Below are positions 38,627 to 47,937 of a DNA stretch of 58,356 nucleotides, one piece after another. The position numbers were made by a program, and so were the translations under genes. The DNA lies in the NCBI GenBank assembly GCA_020073345.1, contig JAIQFI010000041.1, forward strand, positions 1 to 58,356, written 5' to 3'. The number at the start of each line of letters is the position of its first letter. Within the stretch, counting starts at the first letter, position 1. This DNA is from Terriglobia bacterium. GTDB lineage: Bacteria > Acidobacteriota > Terriglobia > Bryobacterales > Bryobacteraceae. The notes under the pieces were generated by a model, which ran no database searches, was not told the DNA's origin, and saw only the letters and a list, made by a program, of their open reading frames with translations.

Positions 38627-38776
38627 TCACACGTTTCCTTTCTGGGCGGCCTGGTGCCGATCGTAGTCGGCTGTGGCCTGATCTACAAGCCGCTTTGCTA
38701 CATCGTGGGCGGTTTGTTCGGGGTCTGGATCAGTCGGATCATCGCCGCGTGGAATCAAAGTGACCTTCGTGCTCAC
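38627..38776 (-). CDS. Small hypothetical protein, 49 aa, in the tRNA islet
   Basis: A GTG-started frame on the minus strand with a strong GGAGGAG ribosome binding site (38782-38788) 5 bases before the start. The product is acidic at the N-terminus (PRGDDPTDPDPEQ) and helical and charged towards the end (AHDVAKRLVDQATADYDRHQ). It shows no known domain. It lies between the integrase remnant and the cargo gene, on the opposite strand to the cargo. Not recognised. Confidence 0.5.
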   Translation of the reverse strand: MSTKVTLIPRGDDPTDPDPEQTAHDVAKRLVDQATADYDRHQAAQKGNV

Positions 38777-38919
38777 CAGTACTCCTCCGGTTTGCCGGTT
38801 GTCGGGAGGATCCCCTTTGGGACATGAGATTTGTCACCAAATATTGATTTGACCGCACTCCTCTCTTCCCGTACGCTAATTTTTTGTGGCATTCGAACTC
38901 GTCAGGAGGAAATTGTTTC

Positions 38920-40335
38920 GTGAAGAGAATCGGCGTCCCTATTCCGCTCTTTGCCTTGACTCTTGGACTATTTACCGCAGCGCACTCTCAGGCCCAGCCC
39001 ACTCTACTGGCCGTCGGCACACTCGATCATTCGCGTGCCGGCGCTAACGCCGATCTTTCCGGTCTCACGTACACGCTTGAGAACGGTGCGCCTGCGAATT
39101 TGCTCGGCGGTTTAGGTTCCGGACTCGCCTACGCGTCTGGCAATACTTTCCTCGCGCTACCCGACCGCGGCCCGAACGCCACGTCTTTCAACTCGGCCAT
39201 CGATGATACGGTCAGTTACATCAATCGATTCCATACCATCACCATGGACCTGGACCCCAACACAAGCGGTTCAGGTCTGCCGTATACGTTGACCCCCACG
39301 CTGCGTGACACAACCCTGCTGTGGAACTTTCTGATCCCGCTGACTTATGGCACCGGGAGCGGCCTTGGCGCGGGTTCCGGTGTCCCGCCGAGCAACAACT
39401 TTGTCCAGCATTTCTTCACCGGACGCTCCGACAACTACGATCCCCACCACAACTCCGGCGATCCCTTGGATGCCCGTTTCGACACGGAAGGCATTCGCGT
39501 CTCCAACGATGGGTTGAGCGTGTTCATTTCCGACGAGTACGGTCCCTATGTTTATCAGTTCAGCCGGTTCACCGGAGCGCGTATCCGCTCGTACAAGTTG
39601 CCTGATTTCTTTTATGTATCCAACCTGCACCCGGTAGGATCAGTTGAGATCAGCGACAACATCTCCGGCCGGACTGCCAACAAAGGCATGGAAGGTCTGG
39701 CCATCACGCCCGATGGCCGCACGTTAGTCGGCATCATGCAGACCGCGCTGATACAGGATGCCCATCTGGGTGGCAATGCCGCCAATCTGCTGCGCATCGT
39801 TACTATCGATATCCTAACCGGGCAAACTCACCAATACGCCTACCTGCTCACCGCCGGCTCAGGGGTCAGCGAAATATGCGCCATTAACAATCACGAATTC
39901 CTAGTCGATGAGCGGGACGGCAAAGGACTTGAGGGAGGCGACGGCGCGACCAGCAACAAGGCCGTGGTGAAACAACTCTTCAAGATTGACCTGGCCGGCG
40001 CGGTTGACATCAGCTCCATGGACGGAACCACCGCGGCGACGCACGCGGTCAGCAAGACACTCTTCCTGGATATCGTTTCGGTGCTCACCGGAAACGGCAT
40101 CGCGGCCAAACAGATTCCGTCCAAGATCGAAGGCGTCGCGTTTGGCCCGGATATCAAGCAGGGACACACAACTCTGCACACCTTATGGGTTTCCAACGAC
40201 AATGACTTCCTGCTGACCACCGGAGACACGCCTCCGCTTCCAAATCCCAACCAGTTCTTCGTCTTCGGCGTCACCGACGCCGACTTGGGCGGCTCTCAAT
40301 TCGTGCCCCAGCAGTTCCATGGTTTCGGCAGATGA
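38920..40335 (+). CDS. Secreted phytase-like esterase-family protein
   Basis: Exported protein of about 471 aa. The start is the GTG at 38920, 9 bases after AGGAGGA (38904-38910). A TTG reading from 38884 is less likely. The signal peptide ends near AHSQAQ. The sequence reads like the 'esterase-like activity of phytase' family (PF13449): LTYTLENGAPANLLGGLGSGLAY, LALPDRGPNA, DTEGIRVSNDGLSVFISDEYGPYVYQF, NKGMEGLAITPDGRTLVGIMQ and NNHEFLVDERDGKG are its usual segments. A beta-propeller phosphoesterase or binding protein is inferred. This is the cargo of the tRNA islet. Confidence 0.85.
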   Translation: MKRIGVPIPLFALTLGLFTAAHSQAQPTLLAVGTLDHSRAGANADLSGLTYTLENGAPANLLGGLGSGLAYASGNTFLALPDRGPNATSFNSAIDDTVSYINRFHTITMDLDPNTSGSGLPYTLTPTLRDTTLLWNFLIPLTYGTGSGLGAGSGVPPSNNFVQHFFTGRSDNYDPHHNSGDPLDARFDTEGIRVSNDGLSVFISDEYGPYVYQFSRFTGARIRSYKLPDFFYVSNLHPVGSVEISDNISGRTANKGMEGLAITPDGRTLVGIMQTALIQDAHLGGNAANLLRIVTIDILTGQTHQYAYLLTAGSGVSEICAINNHEFLVDERDGKGLEGGDGATSNKAVVKQLFKIDLAGAVDISSMDGTTAATHAVSKTLFLDIVSVLTGNGIAAKQIPSKIEGVAFGPDIKQGHTTLHTLWVSNDNDFLLTTGDTPPLPNPNQFFVFGVTDADLGGSQFVPQQFHGFGR

Positions 40336-40643
40336 ATAAAAGATCCGACATCAAGAGGGGTGCTTAACGGAGAATCGATAGACGCCTATGGAAGCAGTGG
40401 CGAGGTGGCTATGGCGCTCATAATCCGTTGGCCGATGGTTCGAGTCCATCAGGGCCCACCAAAACCCCGCTTTAGTTAGTAGCTTGCCGAGGCTCGCGGC
40501 GCCGGAACGGCCCGTGACCTGCCAGACACTATTCAACACTCCGGGAACGGCCCTTGCGGATCGGAGTCGCGATGGCCGCCCCAGAGTGACCTCATCGCGA
40601 GGCGGTATTGGAGTTTCGTCGTGGAAACGAATTCGGTTCCTGA
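40336..40643 (+). other. Gene-poor stretch with the tRNA fragment
   Basis: Holds the 45-bp tRNA copy (40417-40461) and no convincing gene. A 62-codon minus-strand frame here (40351-40539) only reads through the antisense of the tRNA piece, giving the WALMDSNHRPTDYE string known as an artefact of antisense tRNA translation. After the repeat, TAGCTTGC recurs as it does after the intact tRNA. Confidence 0.6.
40417..40461 (+). repeat. Right copy of the tRNA-derived repeat (partial tRNA)
   Basis: A 3'-half tRNA fragment from the anticodon loop to CCA, matching 38339-38383 at 44 of 45 positions. The 5' half has no tRNA-like sequence, so it cannot make a tRNA. The distance between copies is 2,078 bp. 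Confidence 0.85.
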
Positions 40644-40838
40644 ATGACTCGCTTTTTTCTCACGTTTTCGGGCGTATTATGCTTTGGCGCCATCGGCGCC
40701 TTCTTCCTGTTCGTGCCGCCCCTGTTGATTGCCACGGTGTTCATAGCGCTGGTAGTCCTGCTGTTGACCGGCCTCGTGTGGTCGTACTGCTTACTTCAAT
40801 CCGTGCCGGTACCAAACCGTATCGACCCGAAGGACTGA
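40644..40838 (+). CDS. Small hydrophobic membrane protein
   Basis: 64 aa with two membrane segments close together (FSGVLCFGAIGAFFLFVPPLL and ATVFIALVVLLLTGLVWSYCLL). No convincing ribosome binding site precedes the ATG, so the call is uncertain. A hairpin follows the stop. Function unknown. Confidence 0.4.
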   Translation: MTRFFLTFSGVLCFGAIGAFFLFVPPLLIATVFIALVVLLLTGLVWSYCLLQSVPVPNRIDPKD

Positions 40839-40867
40839 CCATACGCGGTCACCTGACCGCATACGGT
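40838..40867. terminator. Hairpin after the small membrane protein gene
   Basis: GCGGTCA (40845-40851) pairs with TGACCGC (40854-40860), with flanking ACC/GGT pairs beyond an ATAC/ATAC internal loop. There is no T run, so the terminator function is uncertain. Confidence 0.35.
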
Positions 40868-41007
40868 TACCTTTCCACCCCTCATTCTTCGTGCTCGACG
40901 CCCGCGACCTAACAAAACGCAAGCGCATGCACCGCTTCACGAATCGGAGCCGCGCGTGCCCTAGGTAAGGAAGCCGTGACAATGCTCACGACGAAAGAGG
41001 TGAGGAA

Positions 41008-41700
41008 ATGATGAAACTGATCTTAGTAGCAGCCGTGGCACTCACGCCGCTTATGGCGAAGGACAACGAGCCTGCACAGCGTTTGGACGCCGCCGCAGCC
41101 GTGTTTTCAGAGGTCATGGGAGCGCCGGACAAGGGCATACCCCAGGAGATGCTGGAACACGCCCACTGTATCGTGATCGTCCCGGATCTCAAAACCGGAG
41201 CTTTCATCGTCGGGGGGAAGTACGGGAAAGGCGTCCTTTCCTGCAGGAACAAAGTCGGACCAGGCTGGTCCGCGCCGGGCACCGTACGCATCGAAGGCGG
41301 AAGTGTCGGATTTCAGATCGGCGGCTCTTCGACTGACCTGATCATGCTGGTGATGAATGAACGCGGAGCCGACAAACTGCTTTCGAGCAAGTTTACGTTA
41401 GGCGCCGAAGGATCCGTCGCCGCGGGCCCAGTCGGCCGGACGGCCACGGCTCAGACCGATGCCCAGATGCACGCGGACATTCTTTCGTGGTCGCGCTCGC
41501 AGGGGTTATTCGCGGGACTCGCGCTTGAAGGAGCCACTCTGCGGCAGGATCTGGACGATAACGCAACCATCTACGGGAAGAAACTGGAAAACCGCGCCAT
41601 CGTCACCCAGAGACGGCGGGTGCCCGCGGCCGCCGCGAAGCTCATCAATATGTTGAACAAGTATTCGGCACGCGAAGAAAAAAGCGGGTCAGGCCAGTAG
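41008..41700 (+). CDS. SYLF-domain lipid-binding protein
   Basis: 230 aa. N-terminal signal peptide (residues 1-17), then a SYLF/Ysc84-type domain: RLDAAAAVFSEVM, IPQEMLEHAHCIVIVPDLKTGAFIVGGKYGKGVLSCR, WSAPGTVRIEGGSVGFQIG, STDLIMLVMNERG, GLFAGLALEGATLRQD. SYLF domains bind lipids at membranes. GAGGTGAGG lies before adjacent ATGs at 41008 and 41011; the first was used. It is followed 33 bp later by the OmpA-type gene, so an envelope role is likely. Confidence 0.9.
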   Translation: MMKLILVAAVALTPLMAKDNEPAQRLDAAAAVFSEVMGAPDKGIPQEMLEHAHCIVIVPDLKTGAFIVGGKYGKGVLSCRNKVGPGWSAPGTVRIEGGSVGFQIGGSSTDLIMLVMNERGADKLLSSKFTLGAEGSVAAGPVGRTATAQTDAQMHADILSWSRSQGLFAGLALEGATLRQDLDDNATIYGKKLENRAIVTQRRRVPAAAAKLINMLNKYSAREEKSGSGQ

Positions 41701-41733
41701 GCCCGGGCCAGTAAACACTAAGGAAGAACACAC

Positions 41734-43449
41734 ATGAAAAGACTCACACTAGGGCTCCTGACGGTATGCGGGGTCCTAGCGGCCCAGGCGCCGGCCCAGA
41801 ACCAGGAACGAAGAGAGAATGCGGACCGTACCGCAGCCGGACTTGCGCCGATCTATCGCGTCACCGTGACGGAACGGACCGCGAAGGCGATCAGTTACCA
41901 ACATCGCAGCGGCGCCACGAAGATTGACTTCAGCGGTACCTCGCTGATGCCCAAAGCCCATGGCGAAGCCAAGGTCGAGAGCAAGAAGGGATACATCGAA
42001 ATCGAAGTGGAATTCCGCGATATGACGGAAGCGACGCAATTCGGAGGCGAGTATCTCACTTACGTCCTGTGGGCCATCACTCCGGAAGGTCGCACTTCCA
42101 ACCTGGGCGAAGTCCTGCGCGGCGGTGGAACCAGCGGAAAGCTGGACGTGACCACCGAGCTGCAGGTGTTCGGCTTGATCGTGACGGCGGAACCCTACTT
42201 CGCAGTCTCGCGTCCGAGCGACGTCGTTGTGATGGAAAACGTGGTTCGCAAAGATACCGTCGGAAAAATCGAGCTCATCGACGCCAAGTATGAATTGCTC
42301 CAAAGAGGACAATATGAGCACCTCGCGAACGTGCTCGACCTGAAGGTAAACAGCAAGATGCCGCTGGAGCTGTACGAAGCCCGCAATGCGGTCAACATCG
42401 CTCGTAAGAGCGGTGCGGATCGTTATGCCACCGAGACGTTTCTCAAAGCGGAGAGCAACTTGAAACAATCGGAGGCATACCGGGCGCGCAACGCTGGATC
42501 GAAGCCAGTGACCATGACGGCACGCCAGGCCGTCCAGATTGCCGAAGATTCACGTGCGATCGCGGTGAAGCGCCAGGATGATGACCTCTTAGCCGCCGAG
42601 CGCCAAGCGGGAGCGGCTCGCGAAGCTCGCGCCGAGAATGCGACCGCTCGCGCCGAGAACGCGACGGCAAATGCACAGTCTGAAACGGCTCGCATCGCGC
42701 GTGAAGCAGCCACTGCCCGGCTCAGTGCCCAGGCAGAAGCCGATCGCTTGAAACGGGAAAACGACGCTAAGACCGCGGCCGCCCAGAATGACGCGGAGCG
42801 CCTAAAGCGGGAGAATGATCTGCGGGCCTCGACCGCGCAGGCCACAGCCGACCGTTTGAAACAGGACAACGACGCCAAGATGGCGGCCGCCCAATCGGAG
42901 GCGGATCGCTTACGACGCGATAATGACGCACAAAAGGCTAACGCGCAGTCCGAACTGGACCGTATCGCCGGTGAGAAACGGCAGTTGGAGACGGACAAAT
43001 CGGAACTGCGAGCTCAGCTCCTATTGCAATTCAACACGATTCTCCAGACCCGCGACACGGCCCGGGGATTGATCGTGAACATGTCGGATGTGCTCTTCGA
43101 TACCGCCAAGTTCTCGCTGCGGCCGGAAGCTCGGGAGAAACTCGCGAAGGTGGCTGGAATTGTCGCGGGACATCCGGGACTAAGCTTGGCCGTGGAAGGT
43201 CATACCGATAACGTTGGCGGTGATGACTACAATCAGAAACTGTCCGAGCAACGCGGCTCGGCGGTACGCGATTACTTGACCCAGCAGGGCATACAGCCAG
43301 ATTCGGTTTCCACCAAAGGCTTCGGGAAAACTCAACCGGTTGCCTCGAATGAAACTGCCTCAGGCCGGCAACAGAATCGACGGGTGGAACTGGTGATCTC
43401 CGGAGAGATCATCGGCAAGGAACTCGGAGTGCCGATCGCGGCGAGATAG
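41734..43449 (+). CDS. OmpA-family protein with long coiled coil
   Basis: 571 aa. Signal peptide (AAQAPAQ, about residues 1-21), N-terminal beta-rich domain (about 30-190), then a long charged helix (about 235-430) built from repeats of the ADRLKRENDAKTAAAQ type. The OmpA C-terminal peptidoglycan-binding domain follows (about 445-565, NMSDVLFDTAKFSLRPEA, EGHTDNVGGDDYNQKLSEQR, RRVEL). It probably anchors the outer membrane to the cell wall. A DUF4398-like start is possible for the helix region. Confidence 0.9.
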   Translation: MKRLTLGLLTVCGVLAAQAPAQNQERRENADRTAAGLAPIYRVTVTERTAKAISYQHRSGATKIDFSGTSLMPKAHGEAKVESKKGYIEIEVEFRDMTEATQFGGEYLTYVLWAITPEGRTSNLGEVLRGGGTSGKLDVTTELQVFGLIVTAEPYFAVSRPSDVVVMENVVRKDTVGKIELIDAKYELLQRGQYEHLANVLDLKVNSKMPLELYEARNAVNIARKSGADRYATETFLKAESNLKQSEAYRARNAGSKPVTMTARQAVQIAEDSRAIAVKRQDDDLLAAERQAGAAREARAENATARAENATANAQSETARIAREAATARLSAQAEADRLKRENDAKTAAAQNDAERLKRENDLRASTAQATADRLKQDNDAKMAAAQSEADRLRRDNDAQKANAQSELDRIAGEKRQLETDKSELRAQLLLQFNTILQTRDTARGLIVNMSDVLFDTAKFSLRPEAREKLAKVAGIVAGHPGLSLAVEGHTDNVGGDDYNQKLSEQRGSAVRDYLTQQGIQPDSVSTKGFGKTQPVASNETASGRQQNRRVELVISGEIIGKELGVPIAAR

Positions 43450-43457
43450 TCCTGACG

Positions 43458-43493
43458 GGCTGGCTCAGCAGTCTTCGGTAAACTGGGCCAGCC
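43458..43493. terminator. Terminator-like hairpin between convergent genes
   Basis: GGCTGGCTCAG (43458-43468) pairs with CTGGGCCAGCC (43483-43493) with one wobble, around a 14-base loop containing CTTCGG. It lies between the OmpA gene and the convergent hydrolase gene. Confidence 0.6.
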
Positions 43494-43496
43494 TCT

Positions 43497-44624
43497 CTAG
43501 TAACCCAGGCGCAGCAGGCCTTCTTGTTTGCCCTGCACAGTTCCCTGCGTCAGCCATTCCAAGGACGCGCGGAACAACAACAGATGGTTCTTCTCCCACA
43601 TCGCGTTGTGAGACGAACAGGCCAGGTCGACGAAAATCTTTTTGGGTGAGCCGAGGTCGGTGTAGAGTTCGCGCACGCGGTCGGGATTGACCTGCTTGTC
43701 GTGTGTGCCGGAAATCATGAGAGTGGGGACTTGCGTTTTAGCCACTACCGCCGTGGTCCATCCCCAGGTGGTTACCTGCGGAGCGCGCCGGACACCGGCC
43801 CCCCAAGTCGCTCCAATAGGATCGGACGCGATCATCTCGGACCAAACCGAATCTAAAGCGCCCGCCTGGTATTGATCGGGACAGCCCACCTGACGATCCC
43901 AGTTGGTGATGAATTCCTCGCGCGACTGCGTATTGAACGCCGCGCCATTCGCGGGGACCTGCTCCGGCGCATCCGCTTTCGCGGCGCGATTATACGCGGG
44001 AGCCAGCAACACCAGCCTGGCGACCTTGTCCGCATGCTGGGCCGCATATCCTGCGGAGCGCGGCCCGCCCAAAGACCAGGCCAGCAGATTCACCTTCTCA
44101 ACATGGCGCAGCGCGCGCACGCGATCGACCACTGCGTCGATATCGTGCCAGTCCGAAGCCAGCGTCGTCATCTGGTGCGCATAGCTGGCCGCGCACGGCG
44201 CGGAAATCAGCGCGGGCACATACAGCGCCTGCTGTTCTTTGGTGAGATTGCACGGATCGTTCATCGCAGCCGGACGAGTGGAACGCCCATAGCCGGTCAT
44301 GTCCATGGAGAAAACGTCGAAGCCGGCGTGCGCCAGGTACGCCATCCAACTGTAATCCTGATAAGGAACGTCGAAGGCCACTTCGGCCGGCGTGCCCGCG
44401 CCGTGGATGAACAGCGCGACTCGATCGGCCGCCGGTCCGCCCCGCAGCACGGTTCCCGCTTCCACTACTTCGCGCATGTAGATCTCGGTGAGCTGTCCGG
44501 CGATGGCCGGCACGGTGGAGTGGACCTGGACGAAATGGTCGACGCGTAACAGGCGGTTGCCGTCATCGGCGAGCCCTGTGGACGCCAAACACAGGCTCAG
44601 AAGAACGAACGTTCGGAGTTTCAT
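43497..44624 (-). CDS. Alpha/beta hydrolase, secreted
   Basis: 375 aa with a signal peptide (LLSLCLASTGLAD). Catalytic residues seen: Ser in LLAWSLGGPRS, Asp in MISGTHDKQVN, His in CSSHNAMWE. The oxyanion region is LFIHGAGTP and the cap starts near MTGYGRSTRPAAMND. Esterase or lipase-like activity on a soluble substrate outside the cell is inferred. The Met at 44624 begins the signal peptide; the reading to 44663 was not used. Confidence 0.85.
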   Translation of the reverse strand: MKLRTFVLLSLCLASTGLADDGNRLLRVDHFVQVHSTVPAIAGQLTEIYMREVVEAGTVLRGGPAADRVALFIHGAGTPAEVAFDVPYQDYSWMAYLAHAGFDVFSMDMTGYGRSTRPAAMNDPCNLTKEQQALYVPALISAPCAASYAHQMTTLASDWHDIDAVVDRVRALRHVEKVNLLAWSLGGPRSAGYAAQHADKVARLVLLAPAYNRAAKADAPEQVPANGAAFNTQSREEFITNWDRQVGCPDQYQAGALDSVWSEMIASDPIGATWGAGVRRAPQVTTWGWTTAVVAKTQVPTLMISGTHDKQVNPDRVRELYTDLGSPKKIFVDLACSSHNAMWEKNHLLLFRASLEWLTQGTVQGKQEGLLRLGY

Positions 44625-44686
44625 CAGAAACAGTATATGCCGGGAATCGGCGGGCCGCTCCACGAACGATGCACAATAGATAGTTC

Positions 44687-45700
44687 ATGGTGGAAACCAT
44701 CCAGTGGACCGACGCGGGCGTGGTGATGATCGACCAGACCCGCCTGCCCCGCGAGCAGAAGTTCGTCACCTGCCGCTCGTATCTTGAAGTCGCCCACGCC
44801 ATCAAGACCATGGTGATCCGTGGCGCGCCTGCGATCGGAGTCGCGGCCGCCATGGGTGTCGCGTTGGGAGTCCAGGAAGGCGCCGACTTCGAGACCGTCT
44901 GCAAGACACTGGCCGTCACTCGGCCCACGGCGGTGAACCTGTTCTGGGCTATCGAACGCATGAAACGCCTCCGAGCTTCGCTCGACGGCTTACCAAGCCG
45001 CGAAATCGTCGAGCGCATGATCGCGGAAGCCAAGCAGGTTCGTCTGGAAGACATCGCCATCTGCCAGGCCATCGGCCGCCACGGCGAACCGCTGGTTCCC
45101 GACGGCAAGACCGTACTGACGCACTGCAACGCGGGCGCGCTCGCCACGGCGGGGTACGGCACGGCGCTGGGCGTGATCCGCGCCGCGGTGAGCGCCGGCA
45201 AGAAGATCGACGTCTTTGCCGACGAAACCCGCCCGTTTCTCCAGGGCGCGCGCCTCACGGCGTGGGAGCTGCAACAGGACGGGATCGCGACCACGGTGAT
45301 CACCGACAACATGGCGGGACATTTCTTGCACTCGGGGAAAATCGGCTGCGTCGTGGTGGGCGCCGACCGGATCGCCGCCAATGGCGACGTAGCCAACAAG
45401 ATCGGGACTTATTCGGTTGCCGTGCTCGCCAAGGAGAACGGCATTCCGTTTTACGTCGCGGCGCCGGTGTCTACTTTCGATCTGACGCTCGCCTCGGGCG
45501 ATGCGATCCCCATCGAGCAGCGTTCGCCCGACGAGGTCACTCACGTCTTCGGGGTGCCCGTCGCTCCGGAATCGATCGCCGCTGCGAATCCGGCATTTGA
45601 CGTGACCCCGGCGCGCTACGTAACCGCGATCGTATGCGAACGCGGAGTGGCTCGCGCGCCGTACGAAGAATCGCTGCGCAAGTTAGCGCAGGCATGTTAG
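44687..45700 (+). CDS. mtnA: S-methyl-5-thioribose-1-phosphate isomerase
   Basis: 337 aa, the usual length of MtnA, an aldose-ketose isomerase of the methionine salvage pathway. Motifs: [39 protein letters not shown] (the catalytic Cys), [36 protein letters not shown] (the Asp/Asn pair) and FYVAAP. No other salvage genes are adjacent. The next gene starts 10 bp after the stop. Confidence 0.95.
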   Translation: MVETIQWTDAGVVMIDQTRLPREQKFVTCRSYLEVAHAIKTMVIRGAPAIGVAAAMGVALGVQEGADFETVCKTLAVTRPTAVNLFWAIERMKRLRASLDGLPSREIVERMIAEAKQVRLEDIAICQAIGRHGEPLVPDGKTVLTHCNAGALATAGYGTALGVIRAAVSAGKKIDVFADETRPFLQGARLTAWELQQDGIATTVITDNMAGHFLHSGKIGCVVVGADRIAANGDVANKIGTYSVAVLAKENGIPFYVAAPVSTFDLTLASGDAIPIEQRSPDEVTHVFGVPVAPESIAAANPAFDVTPARYVTAIVCERGVARAPYEESLRKLAQAC

Positions 45701-45710
45701 GGTGAGGTTT

Positions 45711-46241
45711 ATGTTCGCTTCCCGTATCACGAAGCTCATGGCCGCGGGTCTTGCGCTCTCGTGGGCACTCGCCGCGCAAGGACTCGCCAACCGGCGTGCG
45801 CCCAGTTTCTCGCTCCCCGACTCTGCTCTAAAACAACACGATCTCCTCGACTATCGCGGAAGCTGGCTGCTGCTGGACTTCATGGAGACCAACTCTCCGA
45901 AGTGCAAGGAGCTTTCCGTGAAGCTCGAAGCGACGAAAAAGAAGTACGGCCTCAAGGTTGCGGTTCTTTCCATTGTCATCACTCCGCCGGAAACTCAGAC
46001 CACCGTTGCGAAGTACGTCGCCGAGACGAAAATGACCACGCCGATTCTGTTCGATTCGAGCCAGGTGGCCATCTCCTATTTCAAAGCCACCCCGCAGAAC
46101 CCGACCTTTGACACGCCGCACCTGTTTGCCATCAGCCCGAATGGACTGATCGTGAAAGAGTGGAGGTATCCGGCCACCATGGGCCTGGGGTTCCTGGTCG
46201 AGCTGGATCAACTGATCGCCGGCCCGCCGGCCAAGAAATAG
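45711..46241 (+). CDS. Thioredoxin-fold (redoxin-like) protein lacking the first active-site Cys
   Basis: 176 aa, exported (signal peptide ending WALAAQG). Thioredoxin fold: FSLPDSALKQHDLLDYRGSWLLLDF, then METN-SPKCKE, where a TlpA-type protein has WxxWCxxC. Position 62 is Ser and only Cys65 remains. Downstream PILFDSSQVAIS and PHLFAISPNG fit the AhpC/TSA-like redoxin branch. Disulfide reductase activity is unlikely; it may bind a partner. The ATG at 45711 has AGGGTGAGG upstream; a GTG at 45702 lacks a site. Confidence 0.75.
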   Translation: MFASRITKLMAAGLALSWALAAQGLANRRAPSFSLPDSALKQHDLLDYRGSWLLLDFMETNSPKCKELSVKLEATKKKYGLKVAVLSIVITPPETQTTVAKYVAETKMTTPILFDSSQVAISYFKATPQNPTFDTPHLFAISPNGLIVKEWRYPATMGLGFLVELDQLIAGPPAKK

Positions 46242-46296
46242 CGGCTGTCAAAACGACGGTACTAAAGAGAAAACCCTAGTTTGCCGATTTACCCTC

Positions 46297-47895
46297 GTGC
46301 AGACTGCCCAGCTATCGCCCGAGCTCGCCGATGCCGCGGACGTATTAAGTGACCAGCTCCGCTTCCACCTCCAGAGGCTAGCGCGATTCCTGGAGCCTCA
46401 GGCCGATAAGATCGACCGCCGCTTCCTCAAGCGTTTGCGGGAAATGGGCTTCGAGCCGCAACAGCGTGGAGCTCTGGCCGGCATCACACCCGGGGCTGCG
46501 GCGAGGGTTTTGGCGCGCGAGCTTCCGCCCCTCAAGTTCATCGAACAGGTGGAATACAACGGCCGCCGCCTGGCCAAGCTGAATCTGCCGCCCAGCGCGA
46601 TCCTGGAAGCGCTGCAGGAGTACGATCATCTGCTGGCGCCGGCGCTGGAAGAACTGATCCCCGACGAGCACGCCAATTTTCAGTGGGTCCGCGATCAGCT
46701 CCATTTCTGCGTCATTCTGACGCTGAACAACGCCTACTACCAGGTCCGCGAGGCCGAAACTCAGGCCTTTTACGAGCTGTTTCGCGTGGAGCTCGAATCG
46801 CGCAACCTGGAAGAGCTGCTGCGGCGGTTCCTCGAAACCCTGGTGCACGTCTGCAAGGCCGACGCTGGCCGGCTGTACATGCTGAACGAAGACTCCAGCC
46901 AGTGGGTGCTGCGGGCGGGTTGTCCCGATACCCAGTTGCTGTCGATCCCGAATCGTCCGGGCCTGGTCAAGAAACTCTCGAAACAGCGCTATTTGAACGG
47001 CGATGCCCGCTCCGCGGATGCTCTGCTGGAGGAAAGCTGGCATACCCGTTTCCCCTCGTGCTGGTCGATTCCACTGGCGGCCGACGGCCGCACTGCGGGC
47101 GTCATGCAGTTCGGTTTCGCGAAGCCCTATGAGTGGCTGCCGCGCGAGCAGGAACTGCTGGCCGCCGCCGCCGAGCGCTGCCTGATGGCCGCCGAAAAAG
47201 CCCGCCTCGTGGAAGATTTAGCTCAGCGTGAGGAGCAGGTCCGCCGCCTGGCCGAGCATATGCTCCACGTGGAGGAAATGGAGCGCCGCCGCATCAGCCG
47301 CGAGCTGCACGACGAAGCCGGCCAAAGCCTGCTGTGCATCCGGCTCCAGATGGAGCTGTTGGAGCAAGCCCTCCCCGAAAGCGAGGGGGAATGGAAGACG
47401 AAACTGCGTGACGCCCGGGACCTTACCGAGCGAACCATTCTGGAGATGCGCCGCCTGATCGCCGCCTTGAGCCCGGCGGTCCTGGAGCAACTGGGCCTGG
47501 GAGCCGCCCTGCGGCAGCTTGTAAACCGCTTCCAGAGGCTCCATCCCACCTGCCAGGTGAAGCTGCACCTGGCGAAGATGGGCACCCTGCCCCAGCAGAT
47601 CGAGGTGATCGCCTATCGCTTGCTGCAGGAATGCTTTAACAACATCGGTAAGCACTCCGGGGCGGCCCACGTAAATATTTCCCTGGTGTCGGCCGATGGA
47701 AGGCTAAGGCTCGTGGTGGACGATAACGGCGTCGGATTCAATATCGAAGAAGCTTTAGCCAAGCGTGAATCCTTCGGTTTATCCGGAATGCGGGAGCGTG
47801 TGGCCCTACTCGGTGGTGAATTCCACGTAGAGAGTCGTACAGAAGGGGCTAAGAGGGGTACAAAGATTTCCATAGAACTGCCGATATCCAAATAG
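46297..47895 (+). CDS. Sensor histidine kinase, NarL-type (HisKA_3) with GAF
   Basis: 532 aa, GTG start, no membrane helix. An N-terminal helical region (about 1-150) of unknown fold is followed by a GAF domain (about 155-300). The dimerisation-phosphoacceptor segment is EEMERRRISRELHDEAGQ (His338), with an ATPase domain (about 430-530, VDDNGVGFN and FGLSGMRERV). It phosphorylates the response regulator 42 bp downstream. A cytoplasmic ligand or redox signal is inferred. Confidence 0.93.
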   Translation: MQTAQLSPELADAADVLSDQLRFHLQRLARFLEPQADKIDRRFLKRLREMGFEPQQRGALAGITPGAAARVLARELPPLKFIEQVEYNGRRLAKLNLPPSAILEALQEYDHLLAPALEELIPDEHANFQWVRDQLHFCVILTLNNAYYQVREAETQAFYELFRVELESRNLEELLRRFLETLVHVCKADAGRLYMLNEDSSQWVLRAGCPDTQLLSIPNRPGLVKKLSKQRYLNGDARSADALLEESWHTRFPSCWSIPLAADGRTAGVMQFGFAKPYEWLPREQELLAAAAERCLMAAEKARLVEDLAQREEQVRRLAEHMLHVEEMERRRISRELHDEAGQSLLCIRLQMELLEQALPESEGEWKTKLRDARDLTERTILEMRRLIAALSPAVLEQLGLGAALRQLVNRFQRLHPTCQVKLHLAKMGTLPQQIEVIAYRLLQECFNNIGKHSGAAHVNISLVSADGRLRLVVDDNGVGFNIEEALAKRESFGLSGMRERVALLGGEFHVESRTEGAKRGTKISIELPISK

Positions 47896-47937
47896 AGGCT
47901 CTTGTAGGAAGGATTACGTAAGGCAAAGGTCTAAACT

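Noticed and set aside
40351-40539. 62-codon minus-strand frame over the tRNA fragment
   Set aside because: Contains the WALMDSNHRPTDYE string that arises by translating the tRNA antisense; a known artefact.
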